64,000 nucleotides of DNA from Crocodylus rhombifer (lineage: Eukaryota; Chordata; Crocodylia; Crocodylidae), in contig JAVSML010000046.1 of the NCBI GenBank assembly GCA_038503035.1, positions 627,662 through 691,661 on the forward strand, given 5' to 3'. Every line of letters starts with the position of its first letter. Positions within the stretch are counted from its first letter, which is position 1. Below the pieces are notes generated by a model, which worked only from the letters and a program-made list of their open reading frames with translations, was not told where the DNA came from and made no database searches. Below, piece by piece: positions 10,676 through 21,506 of this stretch. A program made the position numbers and the translations under genes.

Positions 10676-12105
10676 CTGGGAGGCCCCACTCCTCCACTGG
10701 TCCAGGATGCATGCTGCATGTGGTGCCTGGTCCAACCAATCCAGAACCTTTGAACTGCTCTTGGGTGAGACGCAGTGTTGCAGACAGGCTGGAGTGGGCG
10801 TCATGTGCAGCACAGATCCCAGACCAGCTGGGGTAGGTACGGTTGTATGTAGCATAGATCCCAGAGTGGGTACCACATCCATGGGATCTGGCATAAGGTG
10901 GCAGGGAGATTGGAGCAGGGGTCCATGGACCCAATCCAGCCCATAAACCAGCCCCATGCCACTCATCTGATGAGTTTGATAACCCTGGTAAAGGAAAAAA
11001 AAAAGACGAAAAGGTGGATCATACATCACACAAGAACAAAAGAAACTTTTGCCTCCCTGGTAACAGCCCGAGATGCCAGACTTAGCTAACCAGAGCTTGG
11101 AGTTCATTATAACGCTGCCACTTTCACTCATTCATTTACAGACTCTACCCTTTATGCTGAAGACAGTCTCAAAATCATGACGAGCCCTCCTGATTCCCTG
11201 GCAGCACCTAACTATTTTAGATCCTGTCTGAGCAAAGCAGGAGCACACAAAGGTCATGTACTATCTTTTTTTTTTACTGACGAACAACCACAAACAGCTA
11301 CTGGTTAGCAGCAGCACTAGAAAAAAAATGTTCAGAGAACTACTGCCATTTGTCATGAACTTAAAGACCGTTTCGTTGACTTAAACAAATGAGCACTAGC
11401 TAGAATTCTTATTTTGGAGCATCAGTGCCCCAGATCAGAAGTCTGCAGGATGCATACACCCTGCTAGGAGACTTAATTATCTCAGGAGACAAAACTCTAG
11501 GATGGGAAAAACCAAGGTTTTAGAAGCTTTCCATTCCACAATGTAACATGCATGTGGCATTTTGAAGGCACTCTCATGGCAAAAAAAGAAAAGACTGCTA
11601 GCTGGGTGGTCAGGACACTTGTTACTTTCAGCGGGCAGTTTATTATGGCAACAAAAATCACCATTAAGCTCTACTTCCAACACAGGAAGATACCTGAAAC
11701 ATGACTGATCGTTAGACAAGTTGTACTAGTTGCTATGAGTTTTTCAGAGAAATGGTTGACATGGATATTATTCCAAGTCAGACAAACTTAAACAAAAAGT
11801 CCTCAGATTCAAGACAACATAGGAGATAAACAGGGATTCAGTGAATAAAGATAACTTGTGTAGTTCTGCTGTTTACCCGTTCTGTGATCTTGGGCACTCA
11901 GAGCAACAGAGCCACAAGAAAGCTATCATCTACACCAGTCTCTCAACTAGTAGGTCATGACTCCCAGAAGACCCAGAAGATTGTATTACATTTAAATTAA
12001 AGAATTTTTTACCCATTCTCCATATAACCCCTTACTCTTGAAGACAATTATGCAATCAGCCTCTTGGAATACATATGCAGTATGGATTTTCATTCTACAC
12101 ATTCA
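10676..12105. other. RAB27B intron 1: GC-rich repeat fragment, then unique sequence
   Basis: 10680-10960 is GC-rich and contains an imperfect tandem pair (GCACAGATCCCAGA then GCATAGATCCCAGA, about 56 bp apart). It looks like part of a dispersed element. 10990-12105 shows poly-A/T runs and a MIR-core-like remnant near 11870-11905. No gene supported. Confidence 0.35.
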
Positions 12106-12343
12106 TTAATGCACATTAGTTACTGCACATTTAATTTAGTAGTTGCTTAATGAAGTACTAACTAAATGCACGTTAACTATAGTTACTGTGCAGTAGTGCT
12201 GGCACACAGTTTTTTTGTGATGCTTACTGCGCAGTAGCCTAATAACACTGTGCAGTCCTGTATTAGCACAGGTTTTGACCAGCACGCTACTGTGCAGTGT
12301 TATTAGGTTACTGAGCAGTGTCTCATGTAGACATGCCTGCTTA
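12106..12343. mobile_element. MITE with fold-back core
   Basis: The right end carries CATGTAGACATGCC, the terminal motif shared by several elements of this window. Inside, ACTGCGCAGTAGCCTAATAA and CACTGTGCAGT (about 12226-12258) are answered by ACTGTGCAGTGTTATTAGG and TTACTGAGCAGT (about 12291-12320), a long hairpin. The left end is not sharply defined. Confidence 0.55.
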
Positions 12344-12500
12344 TTTTTGTATTTATTATAAAGATGAGGGACCATACATTTTTTTTAACTTGGAATAAGA
12401 GCCTGAAAATGTTGAAAAGAACAGAGTTATAAACTAATAACAATAGTTATCCACATTTTAAAGGCCCTGAGATCGTGGAAATTAGGATTAGGTACATACA

Positions 12501-12844
12501 AGGTGCATCTACACATGTGCTTTACTGTGGAGTAGACTTATTAGCTCCACAGTAAAGTGCTACCATCTACACATGTGCTGGTATTTGAGTGCAGTAAATG
12601 AATTAATTCCGTCATAGGATAGTACTGTCAGGAACAGTGCTATCTTATGGTGAGGTACTTAACTGTGCTGCAACGCACCTGTAAATGCTGCAAATTGCTC
12701 CCAGTCAGCCCAGCCAGCTGGGGCCCTGCTCCACCTCAGCTCAAATTGCTGCTATCCCCGGCACTGTGCCTGGGAGCAGTTTATTCCAGCATGAACTGAT
12801 CCAGAGTTTATTGTGTCAAATTATTTTCACACGTAGATGTACCC
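12501..12844. mobile_element. MITE, about 344 bp
   Basis: Left end AGGTGCATCTACACATGTGC; right end CACACGTAGATGTACCC, its inverse with a few changes. The first 80 bp contain a second copy of the terminal motif (CATCTACACATGTGC at about 12570) and the inverted pair TTACTGTGGAG / CTCCACAGTAA. Non-coding. Confidence 0.65.
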
Positions 12845-13903
12845 ATTGTACAAAATAGTTTACCTTTATTAATCTAAGTACCTTACGTAAATGAAAGTCT
12901 TTGCTTCCTTTGGAGTTTAATTAATCCCAATATGGATGGGCTTCCATTCTATTTAGGTTTCTCTATCATGCCTATTGCCATGATACCAGAGCTCAAATCC
13001 CTGGGTCAAATTCTGATCTCAAATAGTCCTATTTATCCCAATATAATGATAAAGTTTCAGTCAAAACATGGTTTTGCTGCATGGGCATTAAAATGAAGTA
13101 CCAGCTTGCTTTCGACCAGCAAATGGAAACTGATCCAAATGTAGGCCAGTCACAATTTGTTCTATTTAAAGCAGCAAAAGGGCCAAATTCAATACAGTTC
13201 AACCAGCATACATGAGCTTTCACAGATACAAGGCAGCTCAGGGAGGCTACGCAGCTTTAGGTACATCTTTTGACTTAGAAATGATCAAAAGTTTAACAAC
13301 AGAAGCTTCTGTGGCAGTGTTAATACCTTTCTACTCCAGAGGGAGTCCAAAGCACCTGAGATGTAGCCTTACAGAAATTCTTTTAATACTCTTCAACCTT
13401 GCAGAGTATAACAAGCTGACCACAGGTTCCCCATAGCAGTATGGTTACATCCTTCCTGTCTCTCTCCTGTACATCAAATCTAGGACCAGAATTTCTTTGT
13501 CTATAACACTTCTCTACACTGTTCTCTCTCTAGTTATATGTAGCAGATAAAAAAAGCTCTCTTGAGAAGTGACCATTTTGTTAGCTTGCCGTCTCAGGTT
13601 ACTTAGATTAATATTGCATACTAATGATGAGATGCTGAAACCAACTGGTGGTTCTACCTCATATACCTTGGACATTTGACTTCTCTCAACCAGGTGTAGA
13701 AAGGTTTGAGGGTAGAGTTAAATGTACAAAGGTGGACCTATAAAGGAATGCATAATGAGTTTGCTCAATATTTATTGGATCTCTAGGCAGTGAAAAAGAA
13801 TAGAAAATGAATTAACACATAAGTTTAATACCTCCAGCATGAGCTCAGCAAAGGTATTGCTATTATTGGCATCAAGTAATTCTTTAAAGAAGAAAGAGAT
13901 ACT
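12845..13903. other. RAB27B intron 1, nothing recognised
   Basis: AT-rich sequence between two MITEs; no coding or RNA signal that I can support. Confidence 0.4.
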
Positions 13904-14154
13904 GGGAGCGTCTAACATGTGCATTAATGTGCTTTTCCTAATGCGCATAAAATTTAGTACCTCCAATGTGAAGTAATAAAAGTGCAGTAAGCTGCCCTAA
14001 TGTACAGTAATGAAACCATACGCTTTTTTCAGTGATGTGTAATGCACAGTAACCTATTTTACTGTGCATTAGCGTATCTTAACTTTTTTTATGCAACACT
14101 TTAATGCACAGTAAAATATGCTACTGCGCATTAAAGAGCACATGTAGGTGTGCC
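13904..14154. mobile_element. MITE with palindromic core, about 250 bp
   Basis: Ends are GGGAGCGTCTAACATGTGC and its inverse GCACATGTAGGTGTGCCC. The core has repeated palindromes of the word TAATGCACAGTA: 14040-14052 against 14059-14071 (13-bp stem) and again at 14102-14133. No coding capacity. Confidence 0.7.
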
Positions 14155-14624
14155 CACTTTCATTTATTCACTGCATTACAATGTTACAATTTTCAAGTTT
14201 TAACTGAACCTATGGGACTCCATTTATCCCCATCACAAAAATAAGAATTAGTTCTTATAGTAAACACATCTTGAAATAGGCCCAATGATGAAGAATTTTC
14301 ACACCACTTCTGAACAGAGTTAATCGAGTTTTCAGCAAGTCTCAGACTGGCCTGATCCAGTTCCAGGAACGATCAATCTGCCATTGAGGATCCGGTGGCA
14401 AATCTTCAGCATATGACTGGTTGAAAACCAATTTACATTTGATGGGAATGTTAACACTGAGAGCCTCAAAAGATGGAAATTACAAGACCTGTTTTATAAA
14501 GATTCTGAATTTCATTTCAAAACAGTACCAAAGTTTTTTCACTGCAATAGATGCCTTGAACTAGAAATTAGTAGTAGCTGTCCTTTACCAATTGAAATAT
14601 CATTATACTCTATTTTTAAAATAT
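14155..14624. other. Intronic sequence, nothing recognised
   Basis: Unique-looking sequence between a MITE and a CR1 fragment. Confidence 0.35.
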
Positions 14625-15575
14625 AAAATCATAGAAAATGAGGGTTGGTAGGGACCTCAGATGATCATCTAGTCCAACCCTCTGCTTAAAACAGGAAAAT
14701 CCCCAAGTAGATTGTTCCAGCCAAGGCTTTGTTTAGCTAGGTCTTAAAAAGCTCCAAGGATGGAGATTGCACCACCTCTCTGGGTAACCTGTTCCAGTGC
14801 TTTACTACCCTCCTCATGAGAACGTTTTTCCTGGTACATAAAACTTCCCTTGCTGCAACTTGAGATCACTGCTCTTTGTTTTGTCATCTGCCATCATTAG
14901 GAACAATCAAGATCCCCCCTCTTTATATGAACCCTTCAGATAGTTGAAGGCTACTATTAAATCCCATCTCAGTCTTCTCTTCTCCAGACTAAGTCAGTCC
15001 AGTTCCCTCTGAGTCTCCTCATAAGTCAGGCCCCTAACCATTTTCACTGATCTCTACTAGACTCTCTTCAATTTGTCCACATCTTTTCTATAGTAGGGAG
15101 CCCAAAACTGGACACCGTACTCCAAATATGGTCCCATCAGTGCCAAATAGAGAGAAAAAAGTCACTTCCCTCTATCTGCTGGAACATTTCTACTAATACA
15201 GCCCAGTATGCCATTAGCCTTCTTGGCAACAAGGGCACACTGTTGGCTCATATTTAGCTTATCGTTCACTGTAACCCCCAAGTCTTTTTCTACAGAGCTG
15301 CTGCTTAGCCAGTTGGTCTCCAGCCTGTAGTGGCGCGTGGGATTGTTCCATCCTAAGTGCAAGACTTTGCACTTGCCCTTATTGAACCTCATGAGATTTC
15401 TTTTGGTCCAATCCTCCAATTTGTCTAGGTCTTTCTGAATCCCAGCAACACCCTCCAGCATGTCCACTACCCCCAACTTGGTGTCATCTGCAGACCTGCT
15501 GAGGGTATACTCTACTCTATCTTCCAGATTGTTGGTGAAGATATTGAACAAAACCAGCCCCAGGACTAACATATT
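14625..15575 (-). mobile_element. CR1 fragment, 5'-truncated
   Basis: The minus strand carries the CR1 3' end. At 15572-15162 it reads VLFNIF-NNLED, a changed active site (SADDTKL instead of FADDTKL), DWTKRNLMRFNKGKCKVLHLG and DLGVTVNDKLNMSQQC. The 3' end lies at the ATCATAGAAAATGAGGGTTGG boundary near 14625, typical of CR1 termini. Stops and indels after the 15162 block show that it is dead. Confidence 0.88.
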
Positions 15576-17435
15576 CCTTGTTATAAGAGTCTGAATTATT
15601 CAATTCAACATGTTTTTTAAAAATTCAGATACTCCTTAATCTGTCAATTCATATCCAACACTATCTTGAAAGCATTCAAGTGTATTGGATTTGACATACT
15701 GCACTGTACATTTCCCATTCGGTTTGCACTGCAGTTTACTTCTACAGCCTGTATATGCTTAGCACACCGAGCACAAGGAAGGTTTGCATTTTATAAGCAA
15801 CCAAACAGGAACTCTCTTAGGGAGAAGGTATCTTTTCATAGTTGCCAAAAAATACTTTCTTCATTTTTAGATTCACAGACACATTAAAATATGCATTCTT
15901 TGTTGCTCTAATTGGTACACCTGGTTGTATTTTCAGAACTAAAGAAATGTCAGAAACTTAAGCTATTGAAACAGAATAACACTGCCATTCCTGGTTAACC
16001 TGAAAGAGCCACAACATTTAGGCAGGAACATATGACTCAGAAATCATGATTCAGACGCATGATAAGTGAGTACAGTAGATAATCTTACTATCTTGTCAAC
16101 TGAACAATTTATTGCAGAGAATGGTTCAGAAACCAGCATACTTAAGCACAGTGAGGTTATACAGCACTGCCCAGCTGAATGTTACAGTATTACAACTCTT
16201 TGCTGGGTGAATTTCCTACTTGCACCCAGTCAAGTTGTGTTTATTGCCACCTTTGGCTTGCCCTACCACAATCTCCTCTCCTACATATATGAAAAGAGAA
16301 CAAGATTCACTGTTGGAGGAAGTCACAAATCTCTCTCAGTGAGAGTTGCTTCCAGTTTCTGTTCATTTACTTCAACCATGAAATTGTCCTCATACCTCTC
16401 CAGGTGCTCTTCTTCCTTCCCTTGCATCCCTGCCCACATAGCTCACATGCCCATCACTTTCCATCAGTACCGCTACACAAACAGCTCAGCTGTACCCTCC
16501 TGTTCCTGACCCTTCTGAATCACAGCCTGTGTTACCAGCATCCCTGTGTCACCTTTTTGACCTCAAGGCAACCAAGAACCATTAAACAAACCAAAAACTA
16601 ATTTTCCTTCTGTCCAAATGGCAAATACTCTTTATCTCTTATCCTGACTCTTGATTATTTTGTTCAATCCCTATTTAACATTCTCCAGCCATAGCACAAG
16701 AGATAATGTTGAGGTCCAGCACATTGTAAAGGAGGATTGTTCAAATAGTAGCCCACAGGCCACAAATGCAGCCCCGGGGACTTGGACTGCGGCCCCTAGG
16801 TTGCCTCCCAGGTGGTGTTCCCCTCACCGCTCTACCTGCTGCTGCGGGGGACCTCAGAGGGGAGCAGGCCATGTGGGAGCCCACATGGCAGCATGGGAGT
16901 GAAGGCAGAGTTTATAAATTGTCTTTCCAAAAATCTGTTATAATACATGTATTTTAATACGTTCTGATATTCTTTGCCATACTGAAGAGTCTCAAATCTT
17001 GATTTTTCTGCGTGTTAGTCCTTACTGGCACACTTGGATTCCTAGACTTCTGCCAAAAAAAAAAAAAGTTTGTATTTCTGTTTTTAATTTCCAGTTCAGT
17101 TACACGTCATTTAGGTGAAAACAGAGTCAAAGTGTTTTCATCAACTAACCTATTCAAGGCTTTAAAAAACCCCAAAAAACGTTTTGAGATTGTGCATAGG
17201 TTTCGAAGCTGGTCAAAACAAGTTTTCTGGTACTGAAGTTCTAGCTTTTCCTGTTTGAGATCCGGCAAAACTAAAGCTACGCCACCTTCACTGTCAGCCT
17301 CCGATTCCTATCACTGCTCCGATTCCTCTTATTCTCTCTCCACTTTCTTCATTCCTTTGATATACCGCTAAAATGGCAAGCCTCCTGCGTCCTTTGTGCC
17401 AACCACCACTCTGCTGACCTTTCTCCCACCCGTTA
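15576..17435. other. Intron/intergenic, small repeat scraps
   Basis: Mostly AT-rich. A GC-rich scrap at 16735-16905 (GCCCACAGGCCACAAATGCA) and a C/T-rich scrap at 17280-17350 (repeated CTCCGATTCCT) look like pieces of dispersed elements. No gene supported. Confidence 0.3.
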
Positions 17436-17530
17436 CTAATCTTTCCTATTTAGAGTAAGGTCCTTGGAGATGGACAGCCTTTTGTTCATTTTGTACAGTC
17501 TACCATAGCGGGGCTTGAGTCTTGTGAGGC
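17436..17530 (+). mobile_element. SINE/CORE-type 3' tail fragment
   Basis: TAGAGTAAGGTCCTTGGAGA, GGACAGCCTTTTG and TTGTACAGTCTACC follow the order of the conserved amniote SINE tail (as at 8560-8640). Short and diverged. Confidence 0.4.
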
Positions 17531-18379
17531 CTCTGTGTAACTCTCAGAAGTCCCATCATGTGCAATTTCAGGGCGGAGAGTCTTGACTGAATCTCAGACA
17601 CAGCTATCTTGCTGCTGAGAAGAAAGTCCAGTTGTTTGATCAGCATGGCTCGATGTGCCAAGATAAAAACAGGGCAAATACTACCAACTGTTCATTTGCG
17701 ATTTTAGCGTTTCTTGACGTAAACCAACACGTAACCCTGCTCTTTGAATTCTGCCATCACTTGATGGAGAAAGGGGAGCTGAGCTTTCTGATGATGACAA
17801 AGTCAATCATCTATATTTCCTGTAGGAACAAGATGCTCTGGACAGGATTAAGACTGAAGCCCCATGCTGTTTCTTTTATCTGCATGTTGCAGAGACCTTG
17901 TCACAGGAAGGAAAGAGGTTTAGAGAGAAACCATTACCCATTGTTCCCTTCTTCCCTTTATAGCTGTATGATAAAAGCTAGTCAAGAATTTTCTGAAATA
18001 TATTTTTATCAGAAAAATGTCATTTAATTGCAATGTAACTGGCCTGTAGGAGCAATTCTGTTTTTAAGCAGGAATCCCAGTTCAAATTCTAATCTACATT
18101 GTGTTCAAAGCTACTTTCATTTGAAAACAAAAATGAGCTAATTCATACTAAAAAAGTAAAAGACAAAAAGTCAGAACATGGAATCTCAGATTGGATTCGT
18201 TGAAACAGACTGCTAATAACAATGCAGGGAGAGGACTGGAGAGGCCTCGAGTCCTGAGCCCGTTCCCCTGAATTTGCAGATAACCATTGTCCAAAGAGTC
18301 CTAAAAATTGTCCTCCGCATCCCCTCTCATACTACAGCCCCAAAACACATTATGATAAAAAGTCAAAAGTGCCTGACAA
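17531..18379. other. Nothing recognised
   Basis: No repeat termini, splice-flanked coding segment or RNA gene that I can support. Confidence 0.3.
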
Positions 18380-18659
18380 CAGTGATTCTCACACCTTTTT
18401 AGACTCCTCAGAAAATGTCAGCTCCTAGGTTTCACTCAGTTTTTGACTCTGCAAAAATACCAGAACAATTTTTCTGTGGCAAAGACCTCAAAAAGACCAA
18501 AAACATGTCAGGCTTTTTGCAATGCATTTGTATTTGAAATGCTATCTTGTGAATCAGGTTTGCATCCCTAACACTGCTGTAATTGCCTGGTATCCCACAG
18601 CACCCTGAAAGTATTTCGAGGCACTCAGGGTGCCACAACATCCTAGTTGAGAACCACTG
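18380..18659. mobile_element. hAT-type non-autonomous element, 280 bp
   Basis: Left end CAGTGATTCTCACACC and right end GTTGAGAACCACTG form a degraded inverted repeat of the CAGTGGTTCTCAA type. The flanks CCTGACAA and CCCTGCAG are only loosely similar, so the target duplication is not proven. A relative is at 10031. Confidence 0.6.
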
Positions 18660-19287
18660 CCCTGCAGTGTGCCAGAGGTAGAAAGCACATAGGTGCTGGC
18701 AGTGCTCTGACTCTGCAATACCAGAAATGTTGCAGTAATTCACTTCTTGTCCCTGTTCTGGCATGCTAAAATATTGGAAGTTTTAATGGATCAAAATTTT
18801 CTGCATCATACTTTTTCTGCATCAATATACTGATTGTTCCCACCATGATAGTAGCTGCTAAATACAAGCCAAGTATGCAGTAGAGGGAATCTGCTGTCTC
18901 AAAAACTGAGAATACAAACTTCTACTTTAATTAAGTTTATTAGATTTTGTTGAATCCTTTCTTTATTAATATAAGTTTGTGTGTGAAGACATGACCCCTT
19001 TATATAGTCACCCCCCACACAGTAATTATTTATAATGCCTCTAAGTAAAGATTAAGCCAACAGCAGAAGGAAAAATTGAGTTCTTCAGAAGCAAAAGATT
19101 TTATTTCTCTGCATATGCCATTAGTAGTGAGTGTCAGGTAAGGACCCGACAAACAAGAACAACGTATGCAAAAAAATGGCTCTAGAACGAAGTGATCCAC
19201 AGATACCTGGATATTTGGGTGCAGTGCACAAATGGCAAAAGGAGCTATAGTAGTTGAAGGCTTCTGAATATTACTGTTAGCTACCAG
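18660..19287. other. Nothing recognised
   Basis: AT-rich, unannotated. Confidence 0.3.
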
Positions 19288-19862
19288 GGACAAGTATCAT
19301 ATTTATTCAAATCAAACATGAGTGTCCCCCCCTCTTGCTAAATGGGGAAAGAATAGCTTCTCATCTTAAATCTGAGTATAAGGTGGCAAAGGCAGGGTCA
19401 GCCCAGCCTGGTAAGAGCTGCTGCGATGATGGCTGCTCCAGCTGGACCCCAGAGCCCAGGCCAGAGCTGCTACCACTGTCACTGCTACTGTGGTGGGCTG
19501 GTGCCAGAGCAACCATGTCTCCATGCTGGAGTGGGGTTGGGGACAATGTGGAGGGAGGGCAGGTAGCAGGGGCACAGCAGAGCAGGTACCAAGGGTGGCA
19601 AACAAAAGGGCAGGGAACAGGTGGTAGAGTTCAGGCTGCTTGGCCACCCTCCCACACCTCTCCCACAACCTTCATTGCCTTCCCTGCTGTGGCACTGGGA
19701 GGTGGGGGGAGGGAAATGAAGTTAAGATGATCTTCCAATAAGTAGATTCTACATGCAGAAAATTATAACAAATTTATAAATTTTCCATGAACAGAGTCTA
19801 GTTATTGGGGGGTTGATCTAACATTCAGAGTTGCCTTGGATTTGGGTAAGTATGGTACTAGA
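19288..19862. mobile_element. TIR element with GC-rich core
   Basis: The left end AAGTATCATATTTATTCAAA and the right end (inverse of TAGTACCATACTTACCCAAA) look like eroded inverted repeats of about 20 bp. Between them lies a GC-rich segment (19390-19700) with open frames in several phases, as in other long elements here. No transposase. Confidence 0.45.
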
Positions 19863-19873
19863 ACTGGTGGGCT

Positions 19874-20205
19874 GGTGGAGTAGGGGTTGGCAACCTTTCA
19901 AAAGAACAGACTGCCAACTTCCACCCCTTGCAGTGTCCCAGCCCTTCCTGCTCTGTGCTGCTTGTTTCCCTTGCCCCCATAATGAAGGTTTGCTTATCAA
20001 GTGCTACCAAAAACCATGGCCATGCCAGTGGAGAACAGCTAGGTTGGAGGCAAGGGTGACCTGCAGAGAGACCAGCCCTTGGCACAGAGTACAGAACAGC
20101 AGCAGATGGCTTGGGAACACAGCCCTTCTAAGGGGCTGGTGCACGTGCTGGCACATTTTGCTACCTCACCAGGCTGGATCCAACCCATGAATCACAGGTC
20201 ACCAG
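19874..20205. mobile_element. hAT-like fragment with GGGGTTGGCAACC end
   Basis: Starts AGTAGGGGTTGGCAACCTTT, a terminus widespread among hAT-derived elements in reptile genomes. The body is GC-rich and ends near a GGCTGGATCCAACCCATG stretch. The right inverted terminus is not seen. Confidence 0.45.
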
Positions 20206-21010
20206 CAGCTTTAAGTTTTATACTTTACAGATAGTATAAAAAATCGAAACAAGCCTGTCCTACAGACAAAATACTTACTTGGGTTTTCACTATTACTTTG
20301 GGCAGTGAAGGTTAAACCTATAACAAAACAATGTACACAGGAGAAATAAGAAAATTCAAACAGGGACCACAAGTCAACACAGCAATAATAATAATCTCCT
20401 TTCTGTTCCCACGTCATGCAGGATTGTACCTGCTCCAGGCATCTCAGTAAATAAACGGCTCCTAGGAGAGTTCCCATCCAAAAACATTATCTGCCCTCTT
20501 GTAGGATTGGCTTTAATGTGGCATACATATTTTAAGAGATGAAAGTTATGCATTGTTGGTACATTTGCAATTGGAGAATACCAACTTTGAGCTCCATCTG
20601 CTGACTGACTGAAATACCAGGAAGGTAGGGAAGATCAGAAGGGCTAAAGATGCGTATTCATGAAGCCTCTAAGAGGTTGGTTTTAGATTCCTTTCAGCAT
20701 GCAGACTAACTAAAAAACAGGTCTCAATTATTACTGAGAAGGCTTCTTCACTCCTTTCTCAGAAGAAGCAAGGAAAGCCCCTTGAAAGGAGCATGGAAAA
20801 ACTACACAGCAATGGTGATTGCTGCATTTTTTTCCTGAAATTCTAGAAGCCACATCAGATTTTCTTTTCCTCTTCAAGTTATTAATTAGAAACGTAAATC
20901 TGCAAAATCTGCACACTCTCTGCTGCACTCACAATCATTATTCTACATACTCAAAGATAGTGAGCAACTTCCCAGACCGGTCTTCCACTTTTAAGGACAG
21001 AGACATGGGC
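20206..21010. other. Nothing recognised
   Basis: AT-rich unannotated sequence. Confidence 0.3.
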
Positions 21011-21506
21011 TAGGTACAGATGTTCGGGGAGGTTATACTGAATTAAAAATGGCCACCTGATCTAATTTAGCTCTCCCAGGTGTGGACCGTATACTTAGAT
21101 TGACCTAATTAGGGATCTAAGTGCAAGCTGTACAGAAGTTCAGATTGTTCTAAAAATGGCTGACCCCGATCCAGGTTAACCCTACCTCAGAGGTTGTCTA
21201 ATTTAGATCGTGTCTAGCAGGACTGATCTAACTGAATTTCTGTACAGTTCTCAGCTTAGCCCCAGGGCTCGGAAAGCCCAACTGCTGGCCCCAGCCCTGG
21301 GGATGCTCTTTTCCTCCCCATCCCCCTGGCACCAGGCTATCCACCCAAGCCACCTGCAGACCCTGCTAGCCCCCCCAATCTCCTTCCGTGGACCCCCACC
21401 TGCCCCATCCTCCCCCCACCAGACCTCCTGCTAGCCCCACACCCATCTATGTAAGACTTAACTGATCTAACCTCCCCCTAACCCCTCCAAACGTCTGCAC
21501 AGCCTG
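21011..21506. mobile_element. TIR element with C-rich core, about 500 bp
   Basis: Left end TAGGTACAGATGTTCGGGGA is matched by the inverse of the right end (AGGCTGTGCAGACGTTTGGA on the opposite strand). Subterminal blocks such as CTGATCTAA recur in inverted copies, and the core (21240-21460) is C-rich. A truncated relative lies at 5926-6305. Confidence 0.6.

Noticed and set aside
19335..20190. Several frames of 75-131 codons
   Set aside because: Inside TIR/hAT element cores, antisense pairs of one another, no domain.
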